Source: Aporophyla lueneburgensis (taxonomy: Eukaryota; Arthropoda; Insecta; Lepidoptera; Noctuidae). From it: a DNA stretch of 64,000 bases. How positions within the stretch are numbered: position 1 is the first letter of the stretch; each line of letters starts with the position of its first letter. The position numbers and the translations under genes were made by a program. The stretch is taken from positions 10,875,501 through 10,939,500 of the forward strand of contig OW028747.1 in NCBI GenBank assembly GCA_932294355.1. Reading direction: 5' to 3'. Below, piece by piece: positions 33,140 to 42,351 of this stretch. A model generated the notes under the pieces. It saw only the letters and a list, made by a program, of their open reading frames with translations, searched no databases and was not told where the DNA came from.

Positions 33140-33195
33140 CAATTGTTGTTGTTTGTTGTTGTTGTGTTTGTTTGTTGTTGTTGTTGTTCTTAAAA
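33140..33195. repeat. (TTG)n microsatellite
   Basis: Imperfect TTG repeats, e.g. TTGTTGTTTGTTGTTGTTG, over about 50 bp. Confidence 0.85.
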
Positions 33196-33633
33196 ATTAT
33201 TTGGTGTTATAATTTTGCACGTATTTTTAACGCATACCAGCCATACAATTAATATCTAAGTCATAAAACTATCAAATAAACGGTTTGTGTTTTGTTAAGG
33301 GCGAGCGCACACTGCCATGCGTTTTGCTACCGCATAATTTGTGAAGTATGAAATGTCATAGAAGTGCGCGCACTGCGGTGAAATAAACGCATGCGGTGGA
33401 GCTATCGCTGCAAATTTGCGGTGATTCTACCGCAATTTTTTTTGTATCGCATAGAGATCTAAGCAGCACCGCGCACTGCGGTGAAATATACGCACTGATT
33501 CACGCTCAGTTGCTGTTGGGTTGCGACACAGATATATCGTTAATTGGCGTTTGTCCGGCGACGGCGGCGGCGGCGGTGCGAGAGACAATCGCAGAATTTC
33601 AGGACCAGCAATTCTTAACAAACTATTATAAGA

Positions 33634-34044
33634 CTAGCTTCTGCCCGCGACTTTGTCCGCGTTAAATTTCTTGCAGCCCTGACTCCCCTCGTCAGTTTTA
33701 TGATTTGATTACAGTTAAAAACGTTATAGTGAGCCTTAAAAGATAAACATATGCTATCGTGAACTTTTTTCTAGAATTTTTCAATAGGAACAATTTCGTT
33801 TAAAAATAATTGTTACGTTACTGTAACCGTTTACGTAGCGCAGCTCTTAAAAGGAATAAATTTCCTCCGTTTTTGCAACATTTTTCATTGATGCTCCACT
33901 CCTATTGGCCGCAGCGTGATGTTACATAGTCTAAAGCCTTCCTCGATAAATCAGCTACCAAACATTAATTAATTTTTCAATCGTTCTTGAGATTAGTGCG
34001 TTCAAGTTAATAAACTCTTCAGCTTTATAATATCAGTATAGACA
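33634..34044 (+). repeat. RTE-type LINE 3' tail inside the Harbinger-like element
   Basis: Runs from CTAGCTTCTGCCCGCGACTT through GTTACTGTAACCGTTTACG and TTTTTGCAACATTTTTCATT to AACTCTTCAGCTTTATAATA. It is collinear with 48,730-49,211. Confidence 0.7.
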
Positions 34045-34343
34045 TACAGCTTGGCAAAAAAGAGTCTGGAAAAAATGAGGGCGCCTGCTTAGCAGGTATG
34101 GCCACCCTGTATACTAGGACTAAAAGTGATAAGATATTTGTTGTTTTAATCCACAAACACGAGATCCCGGAAATTCTCATCAGTCAAGATTTCAAGACTT
34201 GATAGGCACACAGTCTTTTACTTTCATTGTATTTAGTAGATTTCACATTATTTCGCTAGAATAACCTTTTATCTAAGAGTGCCATCATAATAACATAATG
34301 CAAACTTATTCAGTTTAAAAATTAATTAAATTACACTCAGGGA

Positions 34344-34541
34344 TTGACGATTGAACCCGATACACAAGACATAATGTTCAGCAATCGCATTTGCGGCCAC
34401 CATCTAGGGTATTCACAACCATTCGATGGTTGGTATGCCTGTATCAAATTTGACATGAATGATACTGAACGAGTCCTTTTAATGCTGACAGTTTATAGTC
34501 GACAAGAAGGCGACTTACAGCTGCTTACTGTCGGAAACTAA
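34344..34541 (+). other. Unrecognised 65-codon open frame inside the Harbinger-like element
   Basis: An ATG-initiated frame encoding FSNRICGHHLGYSQPFDGWY followed by ACIKFDMNDTERVLLMLTVY. Composition is protein-like (balanced, few Lys/Asn runs), unlike most AT-rich chance frames nearby, but I recognise no domain and there is no splice or start context to support it. It could be a fragment of transposon-encoded protein. Confidence 0.2.
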
Positions 34542-35884
34542 TCGGAAGTCAGAGAGTACCTATAACATGTCGCATTCGAAAGGTACAGGAAAAATCGAAT
34601 AAACTTGAACAGTTGACTAATGAAGGCGTCAGGTATGTCTATGTGGGGTACATAACATTATCACTATTCACATAACAATGAAAATGAAATAACACGCTAA
34701 AATTAAGATTTTATTTAAAAAGAAAAACGTGACATAACATCATTCTTGTATTCCTTTTCAGTGCTATGATAGATTTTTCCATTAACACTGATGTGTCAGT
34801 TTTACATTTCTTATTTATGAAATCTAAATAGTGTAAAAATCTTTCTCACACGTTTACGGCTTCCATTACAACCTGTCTCCTCAAACTATAGGTAGTATAT
34901 TACGTAGAATAGGCACCTGAAAAATAATAAATATTAATTATACTTTTATTACTGTGGTATGCGATTAACAAAAAAAAAAAAATACTTGCCGGTTTCGTTA
35001 TAGTGTTGAACTTTTTGTCTAATTGCACACACAAAATCGTCTAATTCTTTCTTCCGCCAACTGTTTTGGTGTTCCTCCAGGTGTAGACCAGGTGTAGAAA
35101 AAATCCTTAATTTTTTTCACCTTCATTAACAATTTCTCTAATTGTACTGTGAGATTTACCTTGAAAAAAACATAAAGACAATCATATTAATTCCATGTAG
35201 GTACATTTTTCAATTTCAAGTATCAAACATCAAGAGTTAACGTACACGCGATTTGTCAAACTAGAAAACATAACCTCAATAATCTATTAGTAAATAAAAC
35301 AATAAAATGGCTTGAAACTTATAATACCGATAAAACTTAGTATTTGAAAGGAAAAACAATGACTGGCATTGAATAAAAGATAAATTTCTTGGATAAATAC
35401 CTTTCGTGTCGGCAGTTCTTTCGTAAACATTGTCAATCAGAGACAAAATTTGTTCCGCTTCAGATTCCGCCAAATTTCTTACGAAAACTTAGTATATCAC
35501 AGCTCACACCACTACTTATTGTTTTAATCATTTTATATATGTTCAAAAGCATTAATAATTGATAGTTAATTAGAAATAAGTAAAATACAACTGGGAACAT
35601 AACACAATGACAGATTAGGTACTTGTTGATGATAAACAAAGCAGTGTTGCCACCAAAAAAATATTTTAGTTCCAATGGTTACCACGACAGACTCTTTTTT
35701 GCCAACCTATATGCAGATAGCGACTCTTGTATTAGTCCATAACAACGTGTGGTGTGGGCTCCACAGTTGTAACTTGAATGACAAAACGTACGTTTTTTCC
35801 ACCGCAGTGCGCGGACGCGTGACTGAGTTTATTCTACCGCGCGGTAGAATAAACGCACCGCAAGGCAGTGCGCACTCGCCCTAA

Positions 35885-36434
35885 TATAAAAAGATTCGTT
35901 TCATATAATTGTTTGAGAACTAAACGCAAAATTACGGTAAAATTTAGTGGTACCATCACTAGCGACTAACCTCGTTGCTAAGGAAAAGTCACTATCTACC
36001 TACGAAGAAACCAAAGAGTACTCTATATAAGATATTGGGTTGGAAGAAACCCGAGTTTAGGTGTGAACTCGTGCTCGAGATTAAAAAATTTCAACAAATG
36101 TAGATAAGCTATTTCTATTCTATAATAGAGTAGAAATAGAAAACATCATGCTATGTCTGCAGGAGCAAATCCTTGAATATATTGAATAATTTGTTAACGT
36201 GAAATCAGTCGATTAATCGATTCTCACCACTACTTTAGAAAAATGTGCAAAACAAAAAACTTTGTCAATGTCATCTTTCATTCAGAAACAGGCTGTCAGT
36301 GTCAAGAAATCTGCGCAAAATTCCTTTCTTTCAGTGGGAAAGAAGTAAGAAAAAAGTGCTTTTAGCTTTTACTGAATTGTATTCTTTGAAAATAATTTTC
36401 TGTGTAATACATTCGAAGTAATCAAATATAATTA
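35885..36434. other. Upstream region of the STMP1-like gene
   Basis: AT-rich. Contains a near-perfect palindrome at 36,109-36,139 (15-bp arms, one mismatch). The promoter and 5' UTR of the small-protein gene presumably lie in the last 250 bp, but no core promoter element is clear. Confidence 0.4.
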
Positions 36435-38837
36435 ATGATTATAAAAATGATTAAAGCGGTGGTGAGTAATTCAATATAATAAAAAAAATATCTTTATATT
36501 TATTATTTGGCTACTTGTACAAAATAAGTATAAAAATAAATAATGATGTGACAATGATTCTGCAAATACTCACCGAAATAGATCGGTCATTACAAAGAAG
36601 ATCATGGTATAAGACGTCATCTTAGGAAACAAAGGATTTTTACTTAGTAGATTAATCTGATAATTATTTGTTTAAGTACATTAGCATCAGCAATCTTTCT
36701 TATTTATTTTTCTTATCAAATACATTGTGTCTAGCTCCCTCTCACAGTGAGGAGGCCTGTGTCCCAGTAGTAGGAATGTTATAAGCTGATCGTGTTGTGT
36801 AATTTGCTTGACTTTATTTAACAGTAAAGATTTTCTTTCAAACCAATTCTGGATTGTGGATATCTATCAAATTCTATAATGGAGTTACTCACTGTGAATG
36901 TGTGTGTGAAGATGAGTAGCATGAGCACAAAACTCACGCACGCACACACTTCTGACTTCGCCACTGTCTAACGAGTTAAGCAGTCAATAAGAACGGCACC
37001 TGCGGCATTTGCTGTGTTACTCACTATCATATTTATTAACTGAAGCTTACAGACACACACACTTACACTTTTTAGTAGGTACATTAATTAATTTGGTCAT
37101 GGAATGACTAAAATCTGGAACAGTAACAGCAGAAGACATGGCATAGGATTGACGTCATTGTATGCTATTTGTAATCAGCAAATAACATACAATTCATTGG
37201 TCTCGCAAAGGTCTTTGTAGTGTACAGAGAGCACAGCTAGAAATGGCTTCTAGTTGAAGCTTATTAAAAACACAATATGGAATCCTTGATATAAGAAAAA
37301 AGAAAAATGCTATCTTAAAGAGTGTGAATTAAATACAGAATTAAGGAGAGAATACATATAGGAGTCTAGGAATACTTAAAACCTTTTAGAATCATAAATA
37401 AGAAATTAAACTACAAAAAAAAATTGCCAATAGTAGCAACCCAAAATAAGTAACATTGTCAATTGTCAACCTGTCAGTAATTTATCCAAAGCATTTGGAA
37501 TTAGAATGTCAAATTGACAGTTTGTTTTATATAAAATGAATTTAAATTGCTAGCTTACTTTATAAAAATGAATTAAATAATGAATAAAGCCAAATGTTTC
37601 TTGAAATGACAATACCTCCGGGACATCTTACTGCTGGGAATGCTATAGAAATAGCCATGGGTTGTCTCTTCTCAGTGTTCAAAACTAGTGTAAGAGAATA
37701 CAAACATTGTAAATCCAGCTATGACTACATGAACAAGTACATTTAAAAATGAAGGAACTAATGTACTTACCTATGTTCAAATTATTTTTTAGGTCATATT
37801 TGGTGCCGGTGTTTACACAGGAGTCTATGTAGCTCAAAACTATAAGGTAACAGACGCAAAAAATTGCTCTAAAAGTTATTATTTTTTTAATCATTCATAA
37901 AACTCCATGTCCTGCAAAGGAGGCCTACATGATTGATTGTTTTAACTATACTAACACCCACCCTTCTGTCCTGAACTTCATTATTCCTGGTTCAAATAAA
38001 TGTAGGTACGTTTAACCAATACTGTATGGCCTCTTTTGCTCTGTCACATTTCTGTCTACATTGTGTAGCTAATTTAAATTGTAAAGTTGGATAATAAATA
38101 ATTAATATTGTGTTATATTCTACAAATCTATACTATCTCTACTTGACGCAGGGTACTCTGCAAGGACTTTGTCAGAGAGCTTCTGAGGAATGTGACAAGG
38201 CAGCAAGTAAAAAATAATCCTGGTTAGCATTTATTTTTTGTTTTTATTTTGTTTGCTATATTAATACAATGTTTAGTAAAATGTGGTGTAAACCCTCTAA
38301 ACCTTACCTTTTAATGAAAATGCATACTATTGGCATAAAACATAATAATTATTATGTTATGCTCAAAATAATTATTTTTGTTAACAAAGAATTATTTTGA
38401 ACACCCCTTTGTAATTGCCTAAGGCTAGGCCATCTAGATCTATAATATATTACCATTTGTTTTGATTTAATGTTTTACTTCACTATCAAGTAGGATCCCA
38501 TTTAGTAACAGTACAGTATTTTATTATTCATATGTTGAAGGACACTGAACAAGACAACAGAAATTGTATTATCAATACACCTATGGCTGCAGTTTTAATA
38601 ATTTTTTTCTGTTACTTACTAGAACTACATAAATTGCTTGAACCAGGAATATTAAAAATTTCCTTGACCAAAATAAATTAATTCCTTGTAATAGTTGTCT
38701 GCATAAAATTAAAAATTTATTTTTCTATTTTTCTACAGATAGACAAAGTGGAGGACCCATCGGTATTATTTGGAAAAGCACAAGCTTATGTGCAAAGCAA
38801 ACTAGCAGAGATCAGCGACAAGAAAGGAGATAAATGA
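36435..38837 (+). CDS. STMP1: STMP1/DUF4535-like mitochondrial single-pass microprotein
   Basis: Three coding exons too short for ordinary ORF searches: 36,435-36,461 (MIIKMIKAV, donor GTGAGT), 37,793-37,846 (VIFGAGVYTGVYVAQNYK, acceptor TTTTTTAG, donor GTAACA) and 38,739-38,837 (IDKVEDPSVLFGKAQAYVQS and on to DKKGDK, acceptor TTTCTACAG). All junctions are phase 0 or cleanly in frame, giving 59 residues, or 55 if the second ATG (36,447) is used. The pattern hydrophobic helix - G.Y.AQNY - short charged helix is that of DUF4535, which includes vertebrate short transmembrane mitochondrial protein 1 (47 residues) and plant homologues. Family members sit in the inner mitochondrial membrane and associate with respiratory complexes. 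AATAAA at 38,934-38,939 is the likely poly(A) signal. It converges on EMC4. Confidence 0.72.
38152..38217 (+). other. Possible alternative terminal exon of the STMP1-like gene
   Basis: After an acceptor TTGACGCAG, the sequence stays open in phase 0 for 21 codons (GTLQGLCQRASEECDKAASK, then K and TAA). If used after exon 2 it would give a 48-residue protein ending in a Lys-rich tail instead of the DKKGDK end. An internal donor (CAA|GTAAAA at 38,207) would give 55 nt and break the frame, so it is not a simple cassette. No good poly(A) signal lies just downstream. This is speculative without transcripts. Confidence 0.3.
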
Positions 38838-38978
38838 TGAAGACAGATTGGCTAGGATAATGTATTAAAAGAATAAGATTCATTCAATTACTTTATTGTA
38901 AATATTTAAGTAGTTCTATACAATGATAAACTAAATAAAGTTAGCAATACATACAAGTGTTTGAATCACTGTTCCTAT

Positions 38979-39588
38979 TCATATAAGTGACAGGCCCCCT
39001 CCAATATGCTCTACTCTTGTTTGAGGTTCTTCAAAAGCTAACCAGTCACTTGAATGTGTGGGCAATAGTCCCATACTTTGGCATTTGTAAAGAGCAAGTA
39101 AAATGTTAACAATGTTTCCGATAAAATACACAAACTTCTGCCCTGTTGCTTGAGTGCCTTCAACCATCTTGAATGTGCTCTGGGTAGTAAATAAAGCTTT
39201 CACTGGTCGAACAATCAGCATTCCAACCATCATAATAGGGAAAATAGATATGGAGTTACCAGCCATATACATTATAAACAAATTCATTGGCACTTGTTTG
39301 AGAGGGCCCAGAGCAACATCCCACAACTTTTTGATTAGAAGTAAATTAGAATCAGTATCCCTGGATGATTCAGTGTAGCTCGCATTGGTGGACTGGCTGT
39401 AACCTGGCGGTGATGGTAATTCTGCTGTCTGGGTACGAGTCCTAAAGAAAAATAAATAACGTTTTATGCTAGGTGTTTAGGTACACAAATAAAATTTAAG
39501 GCTTGTTGTTGAATCCATAACTCGGTACTTACTTTGGATTGAAATCCAGAGCCCATTTGAACTTTTTGTTCGACTTAACCTGAGACAT
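38979..39588 (-). CDS. EMC4: ER membrane protein complex subunit 4 (EMC4/TMEM85)
   Basis: EMC4 is a subunit of the ER membrane complex, which inserts tail-anchored and multipass proteins. Two coding exons on the minus strand: 39,588-39,533 (MSQVKSNKKFKWALDFNP, donor GTAAGT, phase 2) and 39,441-38,979 (acceptor CTTTAG), 172 residues in all; human EMC4 has 183. Visible are the basic N-terminus KKFKWALDF, a polar segment with PPGYS, the signature LWDVALGPLKQVPMNLFIMY, a first hydrophobic segment (MAGNSISIFPIMMVGMLIV), the QSTFKMVEG linker, and a second helix (VYFIGNIVNILLALYKC) before the GLLPTHSSDWL end. The start has good context and no upstream ATG in frame. A minus-strand AATAAA (38,892-38,897) lies inside the neighbour's 3' region. 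Confidence 0.93.
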
Positions 39589-40011
39589 TTTGATACTTAA
39601 CAATACCCAGCAACAAAGAATAAAAGAGAAGTTTCTAAACACAATTTAATGATAGATTATTACTTATTTCCTTAGTAATTAAATATTATTTGGAACAGAG
39701 TGTCGAACTCAACATCACTTCCTTCGTTTTATTGACTTGATTGATTTAATCTGTCATCTGTCAAAAAATTAAAATGTCACATGCATGACAAAAAAAAATA
39801 CAAGTCACCTTTTAAACTGGTGTTTTTTGTATACATTTTGCTAAGATGTTACGAGATAGTAAGATATTGTGTCACCTTGGTGAAATAGGGATAGCGAATA
39901 TTCAGTACTTTAAACGTCGATTTTGTTTTAGTTGCCTCTGGAACGTTTTGGCGTGGATAAATTAAATACTCGTTAGTGTTGCTATTTATTAGTGAAATAT
40001 CATTTAACAGA

Positions 40012-40020
40012 ATGCCCAAG
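40012..40020 (+). other. Candidate first coding exon (MPK) of a gene divergent from EMC4
   Basis: ATGCCCAAG is followed at once by a strong donor, GTATGT, and preceded by purine-containing context (CAGAATG). It lies about 420 bp upstream of the EMC4 start on the opposite strand, as in a bidirectional promoter. A possible continuation after ATTAAG at about 40,123 reads VREEKSRR before running into a SINE. No downstream exons can be found in the window, so the identity is unknown and the call may be chance. Confidence 0.2.
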
Positions 40021-40139
40021 GTATGTATTTAAACACTATGTTTCTTATTCACACAATAAAGGATTTATTTTCTTGCTAACTTATTAAAAAAATATCCATA
40101 ATAATATTAATATTTTATTAAGGTAAGAGAGGAGAAGTC

Positions 40140-40505
40140 TAGAAGGGCTTGTGGCTAAGTAAGAACAGCCGCACGGATTGACCGTTCAGGTTAAGCTACG
40201 CTTGTTGATCCGTGGCTGGGTGACCATTTTTATATACTAAGACCATTCTGTGCCTCGAGAAGCATGTTAAGCCGTTGGTCCCAGCTGTCTTTTGTAGATC
40301 TTAGTCGTTATGCGTCGTTAGAAGCCCGAAAGTCTGACAACCAGTCTTACCAAGGGGTATCTTATTACCCAGTACTGGGTTGGGGAAGGCAGGTAGGCAG
40401 TCGCTCCATGTAAAATACTGGTACTTTATAGCTGCATCCGGTTAGACTGGATGAAAGCCGACCCCAACATTGGGAAAAGGTTAGGCAGATGTTAATGAGG
40501 AGAAG
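40140..40505 (+). repeat. SINE-like repeat, AAGCATGTTAAGCCGTTGG family
   Basis: Contains TTGATCCGTGGCTGGGTGAC, GTGCCTCGAGAAGCATGTTAAG, the CCGTTGGTCCCAGCTG motif, CTTACCAAGGGGTATCTTATT and GACCCCAACATTGGGAAAAG. The GAAAGCACGTTAAGCCGTTG motif recurs in the SINE at 50.14 kb, so the two share a body segment. No B-box is obvious here. Confidence 0.55.
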
Positions 40506-41360
40506 TATAGATACTTTTTGAGTAATCATATGCAGGGCAAGTTGATAGCAGTGTAGGTGCGGCATGACGAGAGAACACCTAAGGTAAATGTATTTGATAA
40601 GTTTCAGATTGGAGCACCGTGAAATGTCTGAAAAGGTAGGTACTACTTCTAACGAGTATACTTTCAGATTTCGAAAATGGAGCAAAAATAAAATGATGTT
40701 CAAAGCCGTTGATTTTGGTATAAAGGCATTATGAAGATGTGCGGACTATACCAGGATGACTTAAAAAGGAAATTATAATGAAGTTTTGGGCTTTCCCTAA
40801 ATCGTCAGATTTAGGAAAAGCCTTTGAAACTGGACTTTTTAAAAAGGATATTCAATGCGAATAAAAGTTATTCTGTGCAATATTAATACACGTAAGGTAC
40901 ATAAAAAAGAAAACAGTGAATAAATATCTGACTGATGATTTGGGTAATTAAGACGAAATTTCATTGACTCACCAAAGTATCCAAATGTGGTTATAATTTT
41001 GTATTTATCTCTAAATCAACGAAACTATTTGTTTTTGGTTTGATTGGTATTTGAATTTTAAGCTAACTCTTTTGCGAAGTAGAGACGCCAGCACAAAAAT
41101 CTACTACAATCTGTACAGTTTTATTAATAGGTTTTCAACTTTATCGTTAAAGTAGGTAGGTATAAAGTTCAAGATTGATTGGGAAAATTTGACAGTCTGT
41201 ACTTAAAATTAAAACACCGTTAGAGTACCTACCTACACCAACTTAATCATTAAAAAAAAATATTATGACTCTAAGCAAATCAATTACCTATTTGAAAAAT
41301 ATCCTTATCTTATGGGGTATCCAACGAGCTATTAACAACTATCAAAGGTACTCAGAGTTC
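40506..41360. other. AT-rich intergenic DNA
   Basis: No gene recognised. A 15-bp near-perfect hairpin (one mismatch) lies at 40,789-40,822. Confidence 0.4.
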
Positions 41361-41424
41361 CCGTCAATTGCTTGATAAACCTGGCAAATTTGGAAAGCCA
41401 CACCACTAAAATGAAGGAAAACAT

Positions 41425-41610
41425 CATCTATCGTGCTCTTGTTATCGCCGCGCCGAGGTGCCAGCTGTATCTAGCAGCAGAACCCAACGGCTTGGCACGC
41501 GACATGAGACCAGACGAAATGACTATAATGCCATGGACGTATGGCTGGCCTCTGGTGCGGGACACAACATTTGTCGACGCCCTTGCGTCATTCCATCTTC
41601 CCTAGACGAT
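41425..41610 (+). pseudogene. Retroelement-type ORF fragment (RPDGMTLVPW-like)
   Basis: Open frame with RALVIAAPRCQLYLAAEPNG, ARDMRPDEMTIMPW and GWPLVRDTTFVDALASFHLP. This follows a pattern I know from retroelement-derived invertebrate proteins: EP.GL.R.DG.RPDG.TL.PW..GR.L.WD.TC.DT.A.SH. The fragment has no start or flanking domains and several substitutions. I cannot name the element class. Confidence 0.4.
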
Positions 41611-42075
41611 GGGCTGTGCTGGGGCGGCCGCTGCAGATGCGAGAAACCTCAAACGGCGAAAATATTCCTATCTCATTATTTACACCGTTTACCGTAGTTA
41701 TACACCGTTTTTTTTTCAAAGTTTGGCAAACGCTTTTATAGCTTTTACAAATCAAATCTAACAAAGGAAGTAGTACATAAATGGGCTCCGTTAAAAATAT
41801 GTTCGTAATTTCATTTTATGAAATTTAATTGGGCTATATAGTAAGAAAGGGTCTAAATTCGGCCTATCTTGCCACTTAGTGCAATTAAAATGATAAATCT
41901 GTCAATAACAAACACTATTTTCATTTCATTTGCACGTACCTACATATGAGAGGAAGCCGAGAGTTAGCGCGTTGTTATTTTGTCATGCATGATTTTAATT
42001 GTCAGGTTTGTTGTTTATTGTAATTTGCTTTTGGGTTTTTTATTAATTTAATCAATCATTTTGATTACAAAATTC

Positions 42076-42266
42076 ACTATACCGTACGAGTATTCGGCTC
42101 AACACCAGGCTGAAATTCACTTCGTCGACGGTTTCTGTGACGGAAATGCTACGGTGGCTGTACGAGAGTACCAACGGCGATTCCCTGGTCGGCGCCTTTC
42201 TGATAGGTATATGAACATTTATTAACATACACAGGAGATTTTGTGAGATTGGGATCAGACCCTTAA
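42076..42266 (+). pseudogene. DUF4817 transposon protein, N-terminal fragment (LINE insertion site)
   Basis: Reads (I)PYEYSAQHQAEIHFVDGF, then CDGNATVAVREYQRRFPGRR and SDRY, the N-terminal helix-turn-helix of DUF4817 mariner-type proteins (usual form MPYE...GNA..A.R.Y..RFP.RR.PD). The expected ATG is ATA here. After a frameshift near 42,205 the frame continues as FINIHRRFCEIGIRP, as in intact relatives, and runs into the 14-bp repeat that flanks the LINE. It is therefore a dead element that later served as the LINE target. Confidence 0.65.
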
Positions 42267-42351
42267 TAATAATAGGTAATAATAGGTAGAACGGGCTGGT
42301 TTCCGCAACTCCACGTCTGAGCGCGTATTTTGCGTACGGGTGGGAAATCGG

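Larger units (their letters stand above)
33299..35881. mobile_element. 2.6-kb PIF/Harbinger-like element with TAA target duplication
   Basis: Ends GGGCGAGCGCACACTGCC (33,299) and GGCAGTGCGCACTCGCCC (35,864-35,881) are inverted repeats, and each is flanked by TAA (33,296-33,298 and 35,882-35,884), the 3-bp duplication typical of PIF/Harbinger. The left arm holds repeated GCGGTGAAAT(A)AACGCA subterminal motifs; the right arm carries a perfect 28-bp palindrome GTTTATTCTACCGC/GCGGTAGAATAAAC at 35,827-35,854. An RTE tail has inserted at 33,634-34,044. Minus-strand fragments such as GKSHSTIREIVNEGEK (about 35,110-35,165) may be remains of a DNA-binding domain, but I cannot identify a transposase. 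Confidence 0.65.
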
